This document shows positions 6,305-13,334 of a DNA stretch of 18,127 nucleotides, piece by piece. How positions within the stretch are numbered: position 1 is the stretch's first letter; each line of letters begins with the position of its first letter. The position numbers and the translations under genes are program-made. Source of the DNA: Rhizobiales bacterium UBA697 (lineage in GTDB: Bacteria; Pseudomonadota; Alphaproteobacteria; Rhizobiales; Ancalomicrobiaceae); assembly GCA_002298965.1 (NCBI GenBank), contig DBMN01000350.1:308-18434 (forward strand). The letters run 5' to 3'. The notes below the pieces were generated by a model. It did no database searches. It saw nothing but the letters and a program-made list of their open reading frames with translations, and had not been told where the DNA came from.

Positions 6305-8200
6305 TCAGTCGCGGGCGCGGCCGGTGACGCGGTCGACGACCGACGGGTTCATGGTCACGCCGATGTCGGTGCGGACCTGTCCGAGCCAGGTCTCCAGCAG
6401 CGAGTTGCGCAGCGAACCGGAGATGCGGCTCGCCGCGGTCTTGGCTTCCTCGCTCTCGCCGAAGAAGGCGGGCGGCGTCACGTCGGCGACGACGAGCAGC
6501 ATGGTGTCGCCGTTGTCGAGCGTGACGGTGGCGACGTGGCCCTCGGGACCGGCGAAGGCGGCGGCGACGGCCTTGGTCGACAGACCCTCCGGCGGCTCGG
6601 CGCGCTTGAAGGCGGGCGAGGTCTTGACCTCGAGCCCGGCCGACTTGGCGACCGTGTCGAAGTCCTCGCCCTTGCCGAGGCGCTCGGTCAGCGACTTGGC
6701 GGTCTCGCCGAGGCGGCGGGCGACCTCTTCCGTCTTCCAGGCGGCGGCGACGCGGTCCTTGACCTCGTCGAGCGTCTGGTCGCGGGCCGGATCGATCTTC
6801 GTCACCGCGTACCAGAGGAAGCCCTTGCCGCCGAGGTCGATGGCGTCGTTCTCGACGCCGACGTCGCTCTCGAAGGCACCCTTCAGCACGTCGTCCCAAT
6901 GGGGGATGCCGTCGACGGTCTTGCCGTCGGCGAGGCGGCCCTGACGGTCGACGCCGTCGACGGTGCGGACCTTCATCGACAGGCGGGCGGCGACGTCCTC
7001 GATCTTGGCACCGCCGGCGAGGGCGTCCTCGATCTGGTCGTGGCGGGCGAGGACGTCGTTCTCGGCGCGACGGGCGGCGATTTCCTTCTTCAGCTCGGGG
7101 GCGACCTCGGCGAAGGGCCTGCTGGAGCCGGCGACGCGGTCGGCGAGCTTGAGGACCACCGGGCCGAACTTGCCCTCGACCACGCCGGAGAGGTCGCCGA
7201 CGGCCGGGATGCCCCAGGCCGCGTCGGCGATCACCGGATCGGCGAAGGCCGAGCGGGCGAGCAGGCCGAAGTCGATGTCCTCGGCCTTCTGGCCGAGTTC
7301 GGCGGCGGCCTGTCCGAAGTCCTTGCCGCCCTTCACGGCGGCGATGAAGGCCTCGCCGGCGGCGGCGTCGGCGACATGGACCTGGAACACGCGGCGCTTC
7401 TCCTCGACGGTGAAGCGGGCCTTGCGGGCCTCGTATTCGGCCTTGGCGTCGTCGTCGGAGACGTCCTCGGGACGGGCGATCGAGGGGGGATCGAGGACCA
7501 GCACCGACAGGGCGCGGCGCTCGGGCGCGCGGAAGGCGCGGGCGCGATCGGTGAAGAAGGTCTTCAGCGTCGCCTCGTCGGGCGGCGCGATCTCGCCGAG
7601 CCCGGCGGCGGAGAGGACGGCGTAGCGGACGGTGCGGGTCTCGTTGCGGAACGTGTCGACCGCCTCGACCAGCACCTTCGGCGCCGGCTGACCGCCGGCC
7701 ATGCCGTCGAGCAGCTGGGCGCGCAGCATGTCGGCGCGGCGGCGGACGATGTAGACGTCCTCGCTCCAGCCGTTCGAGCGCAGGAGCTCGACGAAACGGG
7801 TGCGGTCGAAGCCGCCGGCGGCGTTCTTGAAGGTCGGATCGCGCAGGATGTCCTCGCGGATCGTCGCGTCGGAGACCGCGAGCTTGTCCAGCCGCGCCGC
7901 CTCGCCGATCGTCGCCTCGGTGACGATGCGGGAGAGGATCTGCTGGCCGACGCCGGTCTTCAGCGCTTCGTCCTTGGTGAAGGGACGGCCGGCGCGCCGC
8001 GCGATCTGCTGGACCTCGCGATTGTAGTCGTGGTCGAGCTCGGCCACGCCGATCTCGCGACTGCCCACGTGATAGGCGGTGTTCGAACCGAAGCCGCGGA
8101 ACACGTCGGCGATGCCCCACACGCCGAACGAGACGATCAGCAGGCCGAGGAGGAGCTTGGAAATCCAGGTGGAGGCGCCGCGGCGCAGGACGTCGAGCAT
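6305..8200 (-). CDS. ppiD: Periplasmic peptidyl-prolyl isomerase/folding factor, PpiD type (SurA_N and PPIC domains)
   Basis: A membrane-anchored folding factor that helps proteins emerging from the Sec translocon. The 631-residue product starts with a short cytosolic tail and one membrane segment (about 14-33, followed by WGIADVFRGFG). Next comes a SurA_N-like helical chaperone region (about 36-180) and a parvulin-like PPIC region (about 260-355, with FGLLARSAF and a FGPVVLKLADR-like end). A long helical C-terminal region follows. Length and order match PpiD. The frame is open upstream to 8647, but the family start MLDVLRRGASTWISK fits the ATG at 8200; its ribosome site is poor. It leads a probable ppiD-trpE transcript. 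Confidence 0.9.
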   Translation of the reverse strand: MLDVLRRGASTWISKLLLGLLIVSFGVWGIADVFRGFGSNTAYHVGSREIGVAELDHDYNREVQQIARRAGRPFTKDEALKTGVGQQILSRIVTEATIGEAARLDKLAVSDATIREDILRDPTFKNAAGGFDRTRFVELLRSNGWSEDVYIVRRRADMLRAQLLDGMAGGQPAPKVLVEAVDTFRNETRTVRYAVLSAAGLGEIAPPDEATLKTFFTDRARAFRAPERRALSVLVLDPPSIARPEDVSDDDAKAEYEARKARFTVEEKRRVFQVHVADAAAGEAFIAAVKGGKDFGQAAAELGQKAEDIDFGLLARSAFADPVIADAAWGIPAVGDLSGVVEGKFGPVVLKLADRVAGSSRPFAEVAPELKKEIAARRAENDVLARHDQIEDALAGGAKIEDVAARLSMKVRTVDGVDRQGRLADGKTVDGIPHWDDVLKGAFESDVGVENDAIDLGGKGFLWYAVTKIDPARDQTLDEVKDRVAAAWKTEEVARRLGETAKSLTERLGKGEDFDTVAKSAGLEVKTSPAFKRAEPPEGLSTKAVAAAFAGPEGHVATVTLDNGDTMLLVVADVTPPAFFGESEEAKTAASRISGSLRNSLLETWLGQVRTDIGVTMNPSVVDRVTGRARD

Positions 8201-8234
8201 GGGGGGCGTGGGTCCCGTGGGTACGTGTTCGAAC

Positions 8235-8255
8235 CGCCGGGACGAGCCCCCGGCG
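8235..8255 (-). other. Hairpin in the predicted ppiD leader
   Basis: CGCCGGG (8235-8241) pairs with CCCGGCG (8249-8255) around a 7-nt loop. It falls between the predicted ppiD transcription start (near 8260) and the ATG. It could affect translation of a gene that lacks a clear ribosome site. GC-rich background makes chance pairing quite possible. Confidence 0.3.
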
Positions 8256-8266
8256 CGGGCGGGCGG

Positions 8267-8295
8267 ATCATAGGAACGCGCGTCGCGGGTGGCAA
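8267..8295 (-). promoter_or_regulatory. Predicted sigma-70 promoter of ppiD-trpE
   Basis: On the minus strand, TTGCCA (8290-8295), a 17-nt spacer and TATGAT (8267-8272) form the best promoter in the window. Transcription would begin near 8260, about 60 nt before the ppiD ATG. Confidence 0.65.
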
Positions 8296-8372
8296 GGCGG
8301 CAGCGCCGTCCGCGCCGAGAGGACGCGGATGCGCGTTCGCATCGCACCTTCGGGGGGCTTGGGCAAGGGGAC

Positions 8373-8407
8373 GGTTCGGGCGAAAGTGACTTCCCGTCGC
8401 CCGAACC
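8373..8407 (+). other. Perfect 11-bp stem hairpin upstream of the PH-like gene
   Basis: GGTTCGGGCGA (8373-8383) is exactly complementary to TCGCCCGAACC (8397-8407), with a 13-nt loop. The loop itself contains the small dyad AAGT-G-ACTT (8384-8392). No T-run follows on either strand, so it is not a typical terminator. It lies 31 nt before the start codon at 8439 and may be a leader structure or an operator. Confidence 0.45.
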
Positions 8408-8438
8408 TCGGGCTCCGATTCGTCCGCGGAGGACCGCG

Positions 8439-8939
8439 ATGCAGCCGACCGATCTGTCCGCCCATCCCGTCGTGCGGCTCGCCGCCGAGGACGTCCGGCG
8501 GGTGCCGATGATGGGCATCGCCGTCGGCATCGCCATCACCGCCACCGTGTTGTCGATCATCGAGAAGAGCCCGCTGATGCCGTGGCTCGTCGGCGTGATG
8601 TGGCTCGCGGTCGTCGGCATCGTGCTGGCGGTGCTGCCGATCGCCAACTCGCTGACGCTGACGCCGGAGGGGTTCCGCGTCCGCGTCCTCGGCTTCCTCG
8701 GCGGGTCGGTCGCCTGGTCCGACGTCGAGGCGGTCGAGGCGGGCGAGGGCTGGGCGGGGGCGGCGGTCGTCGTCCATCTGCGCGAGGGGGCGGCGGCACG
8801 CTCGTTCCCCGGCCTGCCGCGCGATCCGACGCTCGGCGTCTCGTCGCTGGTCGACCACTACGGCCGCGATCCGGAGGAACTCGCCGGCGAGATGGAACGC
8901 CGTCGCCGTGCCGCCGCCGGGGCGGCTTCGGGTGCGTGA
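8439..8939 (+). CDS. Small membrane protein with two membrane segments and a PH-like domain
   Basis: Function unknown. The 166-residue protein has two hydrophobic helices (about 24-41 and 48-68) in a hairpin. They are followed by a beta-rich stretch NSLTLTPEGFRVRVLGFLGGSVAWSDVEAVEA, quoted here as parts: NSLTLTPEGFRVRVL (70-84) and VAWSDVEAVEA (91-101). This resembles the bacterial PH domains that follow a two-helix hairpin in STM3941-like proteins. An Arg/Ala-rich C-terminus ends it. The ATG at 8439 is supported by GCGGAGGA at 8426-8433; the frame is open further upstream to 8289 but without a ribosome site. It is divergent from ppiD and precedes tpiA by 126 nt. Confidence 0.75.
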   Translation: MQPTDLSAHPVVRLAAEDVRRVPMMGIAVGIAITATVLSIIEKSPLMPWLVGVMWLAVVGIVLAVLPIANSLTLTPEGFRVRVLGFLGGSVAWSDVEAVEAGEGWAGAAVVVHLREGAAARSFPGLPRDPTLGVSSLVDHYGRDPEELAGEMERRRRAAAGAASGA

Positions 8940-8972
8940 CGCGCGGATTCGTCATCCGTAATGCCGCGAGGT

Positions 8973-9009
8973 GAGGCATCGGCATGCCTCCCTGCCGTTG
9001 CGGGGAGGC
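8973..9009 (+). other. Two mutually exclusive hairpins before tpiA
   Basis: GAGGCAT (8973-8979) pairs with ATGCCTC (8984-8990) around a CGGC loop. GCCTCCC (8986-8992) pairs with GGGAGGC (9003-9009). The two share GCCTC at 8986-8990, so only one can form at a time. The first could weakly end transcription of the upstream gene. No T-run is present. Confidence 0.3.
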
Positions 9010-9065
9010 GGCCGCGTCTGCTACTTCGGCGCGGGGCAGAAACGATCGACATCGAGGAGAGCGCC

Positions 9066-9806
9066 ATGAAGCCGCTCGTCGCAGGCAATTGGAAGATGAA
9101 CGGAACCACCGCGTCGGTCGCGGAGTTCGAGGCGATGATCGCCGGCTACGGCGCGGATCTCGCCGCCAAGGTCGAGCTCGCGATCTGTCCGCCGGCGACG
9201 CTGGTCGCCCGTCTCGCCGCGGTCGGCGGTCCGATCCCGATCGGCGGCCAGGACTGCCATGCCAAGGTCTCCGGCGCCCACACCGGCGACATCGCCGCCG
9301 AGCAGTTGAAGGACGCGGGCGCGACCTACGTCATCGTCGGCCATTCCGAGCGTCGCGCCGATCACGGCGAGACCGATGCGGTCGTCAAGGCCAAGGCGGA
9401 AGCCGCGGTGCGCGCCGGCCTCGTCGCCATCGTCTGCGTCGGCGAGACGGAAGCCGAGCGCAAGGCGGGCACCACGCTCGACGTCGTCGGTACCCAGATC
9501 GCCGGTTCGCTGCCGGCCGGCATGACGGGGGCGACGCTGGTCGTCGCCTACGAGCCGGTCTGGGCGATCGGCACCGGCCTCGTCCCGACCCTCGCCGACG
9601 TCAAGGAAGTGCACGACTTCATCCGCGCGAAGCTCGTCGGCCTCTACGGCGCCGAGGGCGAGAAGGTCCGCATCCAGTACGGCGGCTCGGTCAAGCCGTC
9701 GAACGCCAAGGAACTGCTGTCGGTCTCCAACGTCAACGGCGCGCTGGTCGGCGGCGCCTCGCTGAAGGCCGCGGACTTCCTCGGCATCGCCGCCGCCTAT
9801 CTCTGA
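9066..9806 (+). CDS. tpiA: Triose-phosphate isomerase
   Basis: Interconverts dihydroxyacetone phosphate and glyceraldehyde 3-phosphate in central carbon metabolism; cytoplasmic dimer. The 246-residue TIM barrel has GNWKMNG near residue 7 with the substrate-binding Asn and Lys, catalytic His in VGHSERR (about 94-100), catalytic Glu in AYEPVWAIGTG (about 161-171), and the phosphate-binding ends QYGGSVKP and GALVGGASL. The ATG at 9066 has GAGGAGA (9054-9060) at good spacing. It is followed by a clear terminator. In related genomes tpiA lies next to ppiD and secG, as here. Confidence 0.97.
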   Translation: MKPLVAGNWKMNGTTASVAEFEAMIAGYGADLAAKVELAICPPATLVARLAAVGGPIPIGGQDCHAKVSGAHTGDIAAEQLKDAGATYVIVGHSERRADHGETDAVVKAKAEAAVRAGLVAIVCVGETEAERKAGTTLDVVGTQIAGSLPAGMTGATLVVAYEPVWAIGTGLVPTLADVKEVHDFIRAKLVGLYGAEGEKVRIQYGGSVKPSNAKELLSVSNVNGALVGGASLKAADFLGIAAAYL

Positions 9807-9832
9807 GCGCGACGATCCCTTCCGAACACGAC

Positions 9833-9862
9833 GAAGGCGGCCCGTGGGCCGCCTTCTTTCGT
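9833..9862 (+). terminator. Intrinsic terminator of tpiA
   Basis: GAAGGCGGCC (9833-9842) pairs perfectly with GGCCGCCTTC (9847-9856) around CGTG, followed by TTTCGTT. It starts 26 nt after the tpiA stop. It may also limit minus-strand reading from doxX, though the T-run on that side is poor. Confidence 0.8.
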
Positions 9863-9896
9863 TCTGGACGGGGTTGCGGAGAGGTCGTGCCGACGA

Positions 9897-10307
9897 TCAG
9901 CCGCGCTTTTCGTCGAGCGAGAAGGCGCCGGGGCCGGCGAAGAACAGGTAGAGGAAGACGAACGAGTAGAGAGCCGCCAGCTCGCCGCCGTTGAGGATCG
10001 GGAAGAAGCTCTGCGGCGCGTGGGCCATGAAGTAGGCGACCGCCATGAAGCCCGACAGGACGAAGGCGACGGGGCGGGTGAAGAGGCCGATCAGGATCAG
10101 CACCGAGCCGACCACCTCGAGGAGCGCGGCGACGCCCATCATCGAGAAGATCTGGCCGGAGAGGAGGTTCAGCCCCTCGAACATCTTCACCGCGGGGAAG
10201 TGGAAGAGCTTGGCCAGGCCGTGCTGGAGGAAGAGCAGGGCGGTCACGACCCGCAGAGCGGCGAGGGCCTTGGGGGCGTGCGGGGCGAGCTTGTCGGCGA
10301 AAGACAT
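9897..10307 (-). CDS. DoxX family integral membrane protein
   Basis: The 136-residue protein has four membrane segments (about 15-35, 52-75, 80-97 and 108-126). It has the DoxX-type features RVVTALLFLQHGLAKLF (19-35), LLEVVGSVLILIGLFTRP (62-79) and a NGGELAALYSFVFLYL end. Members include the small subunit of archaeal thiosulfate:quinone oxidoreductase and bacterial proteins linked to redox stress; the exact role here cannot be assigned. The ATG at 10307 has CGGAG upstream. It is a single-gene unit, convergent with tpiA and divergent from secG, with an operator-like dyad upstream. Confidence 0.88.
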   Translation of the reverse strand: MSFADKLAPHAPKALAALRVVTALLFLQHGLAKLFHFPAVKMFEGLNLLSGQIFSMMGVAALLEVVGSVLILIGLFTRPVAFVLSGFMAVAYFMAHAPQSFFPILNGGELAALYSFVFLYLFFAGPGAFSLDEKRG

Positions 10308-10661
10308 GGGGGAAACTCCGTTCGATGAGGCGTCTGATCCGAGGGCGCGGCCCAGGGGGAAGGCCGCTTGCTTCGAAGACGACCATGACGCATGCGAACG
10401 GTTCGCACGAGACGGTGCGCCGACGACGGATCGTCGTCACCGGTCGAACAATCGCGTACTGATCACTGCGATCGTTCGCTTCACGGCGTCGTGAAGGGCG
10501 CCGGTCGGATCGGCGTCGCGGTCACTGGCGCGGGCGGGCGCGATCGTGTATGAGGCTCGTCGAAATGCGGCGTCGGCTTCGGCGCCCGAACAATCCACAA
10601 CCGACGGCGCGGGGGATTTTCCCGGCGTCGTCGCGTTCGTTCGAAAGATCGGTCGGAATCG
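10308..10661. other. 354-nt divergent intergenic region between doxX and secG
   Basis: No convincing gene or tRNA is seen. It holds the dyad at 10393-10407 and a small hairpin GACGAC/GTCGTC (10422-10427, 10433-10438). A weak plus-strand promoter candidate for secG is TGGCGC (10526-10531), a 17-nt spacer and TATGAG (10549-10554). The -35 match is poor. No minus-strand promoter for doxX was identified. Confidence 0.4.
10393..10407. promoter_or_regulatory. Operator-like 15-bp dyad upstream of doxX
   Basis: TGCGAACGGTTCGCA is a perfect inverted repeat with 7-bp arms around one central base. It sits about 86-100 bp upstream of the doxX start. The size and symmetry suit a dimeric repressor or activator. 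It does not match the alphaproteobacterial LexA box (GTTC-N7-GTTC). Confidence 0.4.
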
Positions 10662-11075
10662 ATGGAAACCGTCATCATCGTGATTCATCTGATGCTGGTC
10701 CTCGCGCTCGTGGGCGTGGTGCTCCTGCAGAAGTCCGAGGGCGGCGCGCTCGGCATGGGCGGCGGCGGCGGCGGCCTGATGGGCTCGCGCGGCACCGCCA
10801 ACGTGCTGACCCGCACCACCGCGATCCTCGGCGCCGGCTTCTTCGCCACGTCGCTGATCCTGGCGATCCTCGCCGGCCGTCACAACGACAAGCCGTCGTC
10901 GATCCTCGACGGCGCCGCGCCCGCCTCGCAGACCGCTCCGGCGGGTGCGCCGGCGGCTCCGGGCGCTCCGGCGGGCGGCAACGGCATTCTCGATCAGCTG
11001 AACCAGATGCAGAAGGGCGGCTCCACCGCCCCGGCTCCTCAGGCTCCGGCCTCGGCGCCCGCTCCGGCCAAGTGA
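10662..11075 (+). CDS. secG: Preprotein translocase subunit SecG
   Basis: Small accessory subunit of the SecYEG inner-membrane channel. The 137-residue protein has two membrane helices (about 3-22 and 53-71) separated by the characteristic loop LLQKSEGGALGMGGGGGG (quoted from 21-38) and GSRGTANVLTRTT (41-53). An Ala/Pro/Gly-rich C-terminal tail of about 60 residues follows, a usual extension in alphaproteobacteria. The ribosome site is weak. The position before pyrG matches the conserved tpiA-secG-pyrG order. A terminator follows within 30 nt. Confidence 0.95.
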   Translation: METVIIVIHLMLVLALVGVVLLQKSEGGALGMGGGGGGLMGSRGTANVLTRTTAILGAGFFATSLILAILAGRHNDKPSSILDGAAPASQTAPAGAPAAPGAPAGGNGILDQLNQMQKGGSTAPAPQAPASAPAPAK

Positions 11076-11104
11076 CGCAGCGCCTTCGGGCGTACGCTTC
11101 GAAC

Positions 11105-11143
11105 GGGACCGGGTGACCTTCCGTCTCCGGTCCCTTCTTCGTT
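11105..11143 (+). terminator. Intrinsic terminator of secG
   Basis: GGGACCGG (11105-11112) pairs with CCGGTCCC (11127-11134) around a 14-nt loop, and TTCTTCGTT follows. It lies 29 nt after the secG stop. It implies that pyrG has its own promoter in 11144-11234, though none with good boxes was found. Confidence 0.65.
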
Positions 11144-11234
11144 GGAAGGTCCTCGCGACCTTTCGGTGGACAGATCCAGGGCCGCACTTTTCCCACTCGC
11201 GAATCGGGTGGCCCCCGAAGTATGGTCGAATCCC

Positions 11235-12863
11235 ATGGCGCGGTACGTATTCATCACCGGCGGCGTGGTGTCTTCGCTCGGCAAGGGGCTTGCGTCTGCG
11301 GCCCTCGGAGCGCTCCTTCAGGCACGTGGCTACAAGGTCCGGCTCCGCAAGCTGGACCCCTATCTGAACGTCGATCCGGGGACGATGTCTCCGTATCAGC
11401 ACGGCGAGTGTTTCGTCACCGACGACGGTGCCGAGACCGACCTCGACCTCGGCCACTACGAGCGCTTCACCGGACGGCCTGCCAACAAGCAGGACAACAT
11501 CACGACCGGCAAGATCTACCAGGACATCATCGCCAAGGAGCGCCGCGGCGACTACCTCGGCGGCACCGTCCAGGTCATCCCGCACGTCACCGATGCGATC
11601 AAGGAATTCGTCGTCACCGGCAACGAGGGCTACGACTTCGTCCTGATCGAGGTCGGCGGCACCGTCGGCGACATCGAGGGCCTGCCGTTCTTCGAGGCGA
11701 TCCGCCAGCTCGGCAACGATCTGCCGCGCGGCCATGCCGTCTACGTCCACCTGACGCTGATGCCCTACATCCCGTCGGCGGGCGAGCTGAAGACCAAGCC
11801 GACGCAGCACTCCGTCAAGGAGCTGCGCTCGATCGGCATCGCGCCCGACATCCTGCTGGTGCGCGCCGACCGCCACATTCCGGAGAACGAGCGGCGCAAG
11901 CTCTCGCTCTTCTGCAACGTGCGGCCCTCGGCGGTGATCCAGGCGCTCGACGTCAAGTCGATCTACGACGTGCCGGCCGCCTATCACAAGGAAGGCTTCG
12001 ACACGGAAGTGCTCGCCGCCTTCGGCATCGACGTGGTGCCCGAACCCGACATGCACCGCTGGGACGAGATCTCCGACCGGATCCACAATCCGGAAGGCGA
12101 GGTCACGATCGCGGTCGTCGGCAAGTACACCGAGCTTCTCGACGCCTACAAGTCGCTGATCGAGGCGTTGACCCACGGCGGCATCGCCAACCGGGTCAAG
12201 GTCAAGCTCGACTGGGTCGACGCCGAGATCTTCGAGAAGGAAGATCCGGCGCCCTATCTCGAGCACGTCCACGGCATCCTGGTGCCGGGCGGCTTCGGCA
12301 AGCGCGGCACCGAGGGCAAGATCAAGGCGGCCTCCTGGGCGCGCAAGTCGAACGTGCCCTATTTCGGCATCTGCTTCGGCATGCAGATGGCGGTGATCGA
12401 GGCGGCCCGCAACATGGCCGGCATCGAAGGCGCCAACTCGACCGAGTTCGGCCCCTGCGCCGCGCCGGTCGTCGGCCTCCTGACCGAATGGGTCCAGGGC
12501 AACGAGCTGCAGAAGCGCGAGGAGGGCGGTGCCCTCGGCGGCACCATGCGTCTCGGCGCCTACACGGCGCGGCTGGAGCCGGGTTCGAAGATCGCCGAGA
12601 TCTACGGCAAGACCGAGATTTCCGAGCGTCATCGTCACCGCTACGAGGTCAACGTCGCCTATCGCGACGCGCTCGAGGCGGCGGGCCTTCACTTCGCCGG
12701 CATGTCGCCGTCGGGTGAGCTTCCCGAGACGGTCGAAATCGCGGATCATCCGTGGTTCATCGGCGTTCAGTACCACCCGGAACTGAAGAGCCGACCGTTC
12801 GAGCCGCATCCGCTGTTCACGTCGTTCATCGCGGCGGCGAAGGCACAGAGCCGGCTCGTCTGA
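11235..12863 (+). CDS. pyrG: CTP synthase
   Basis: Makes CTP from UTP, ATP and glutamine; it supplies nucleotides and the CTP used for CMP-KDO and lipid activation. The 542-residue length is typical. The N-terminal synthetase domain has the P-loop SSLGKG (13-18, K17), the DPYLNVDPGTMSP region (41-53) and the GGTVGDIEG motif (141-149). The C-terminal glutaminase has GILVPGGFGKRG (347-358), nucleophile C380 in FGICFGMQ (377-384), and H514 and E516 in YHPE. The ATG at 11235 gives the canonical start MARYVFITGGVVSSLGKG; an ATG at 11142 in the same frame is rejected. It heads a probable four-gene operon ending in kdsA. Confidence 0.98.
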   Translation: MARYVFITGGVVSSLGKGLASAALGALLQARGYKVRLRKLDPYLNVDPGTMSPYQHGECFVTDDGAETDLDLGHYERFTGRPANKQDNITTGKIYQDIIAKERRGDYLGGTVQVIPHVTDAIKEFVVTGNEGYDFVLIEVGGTVGDIEGLPFFEAIRQLGNDLPRGHAVYVHLTLMPYIPSAGELKTKPTQHSVKELRSIGIAPDILLVRADRHIPENERRKLSLFCNVRPSAVIQALDVKSIYDVPAAYHKEGFDTEVLAAFGIDVVPEPDMHRWDEISDRIHNPEGEVTIAVVGKYTELLDAYKSLIEALTHGGIANRVKVKLDWVDAEIFEKEDPAPYLEHVHGILVPGGFGKRGTEGKIKAASWARKSNVPYFGICFGMQMAVIEAARNMAGIEGANSTEFGPCAAPVVGLLTEWVQGNELQKREEGGALGGTMRLGAYTARLEPGSKIAEIYGKTEISERHRHRYEVNVAYRDALEAAGLHFAGMSPSGELPETVEIADHPWFIGVQYHPELKSRPFEPHPLFTSFIAAAKAQSRLV

Positions 12864-12885
12864 TCGATCCTCGGGGAGGCAAGCG

Positions 12886-13305
12886 ATGGACTTCACGCCG
12901 ATCACCGAGAGCCTCGCCGGGCTCCCCGCCTTCCTGATCTGGATCGGGATCTCGATCGGCCTGATCGCGGTCTACGCCTCCGTCTACATGCTGGCGACGG
13001 CTCACGACGAACTGGCGCTGATCCGCCGCAACAACACCGCGGCGGCGGCGGCCTTCGCCGGGTCGATGATCGGCTACACGCTGCCGCTGGCGGTCGCCGC
13101 CCATCATTCGGCGACGCTGCTCGTCTTCCTGATGTGGGGCGTGGTGGCGATCGTCGTGCAGGTGATCGTCTACTGGTTCTTCCGCCTCCTGATGCTGCGC
13201 GACGTCTCCGCCCGCATCGAGCGCGGCGAGACGGCGGCGGGCATCCTGCTGGGTGCCGCCTCGCTCGCCGGCGGCATCGTCGACGCCGCCGCCATGGCGC
13301 TGTGA
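12886..13305 (+). CDS. DUF350 family membrane protein
   Basis: Function unknown; the family occurs widely in proteobacteria. The 139-residue protein has four membrane helices (about 15-37, 55-72, 77-98 and 117-135). It shows the two internally similar family motifs: NNTAAAAAFAGSMIGYTLPL (49-68) and ERGETAAGILLGAASLAGG (112-130). GGGAGG (12873-12878) supports the ATG at 12886. It follows pyrG by 22 nt and precedes the next gene by 29 nt, so it belongs to the pyrG-kdsA transcript. No enzymatic residues can be named. Confidence 0.85.
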   Translation: MDFTPITESLAGLPAFLIWIGISIGLIAVYASVYMLATAHDELALIRRNNTAAAAAFAGSMIGYTLPLAVAAHHSATLLVFLMWGVVAIVVQVIVYWFFRLLMLRDVSARIERGETAAGILLGAASLAGGIVDAAAMAL

Positions 13306-13334
13306 GGCGCCGACCCGCCGCCCGGAGGCCGGAC

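Noticed and set aside
3802..6327. 841-codon open frame on the plus strand over the ankyrin gene and trpE
   Set aside because: It is mostly antisense to trpE, with repetitive Arg/Gly/Asp composition and no family match; the true genes there have full motif sets.
10308..10661. A tRNA or small RNA gene near secG
   Set aside because: I found no cloverleaf, T-loop GTTCGA-type context with a paired acceptor stem, or CCA-like end; the short dyads present do not build one.
11146..11162. AAGGTC/GACCTT hairpin before pyrG as a CTP-responsive attenuator
   Set aside because: Only 6 bp, no T-run and no initial C-run; pyrG attenuation of that kind is known in Gram-positive bacteria, not here.
10437..12905. 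822-codon open frame on the minus strand over secG and pyrG
   Set aside because: It is the antisense shadow of pyrG and secG; its translation is low-complexity Arg/Asp/Gly/Leu-rich with no recognisable domain, as expected in high-GC DNA.
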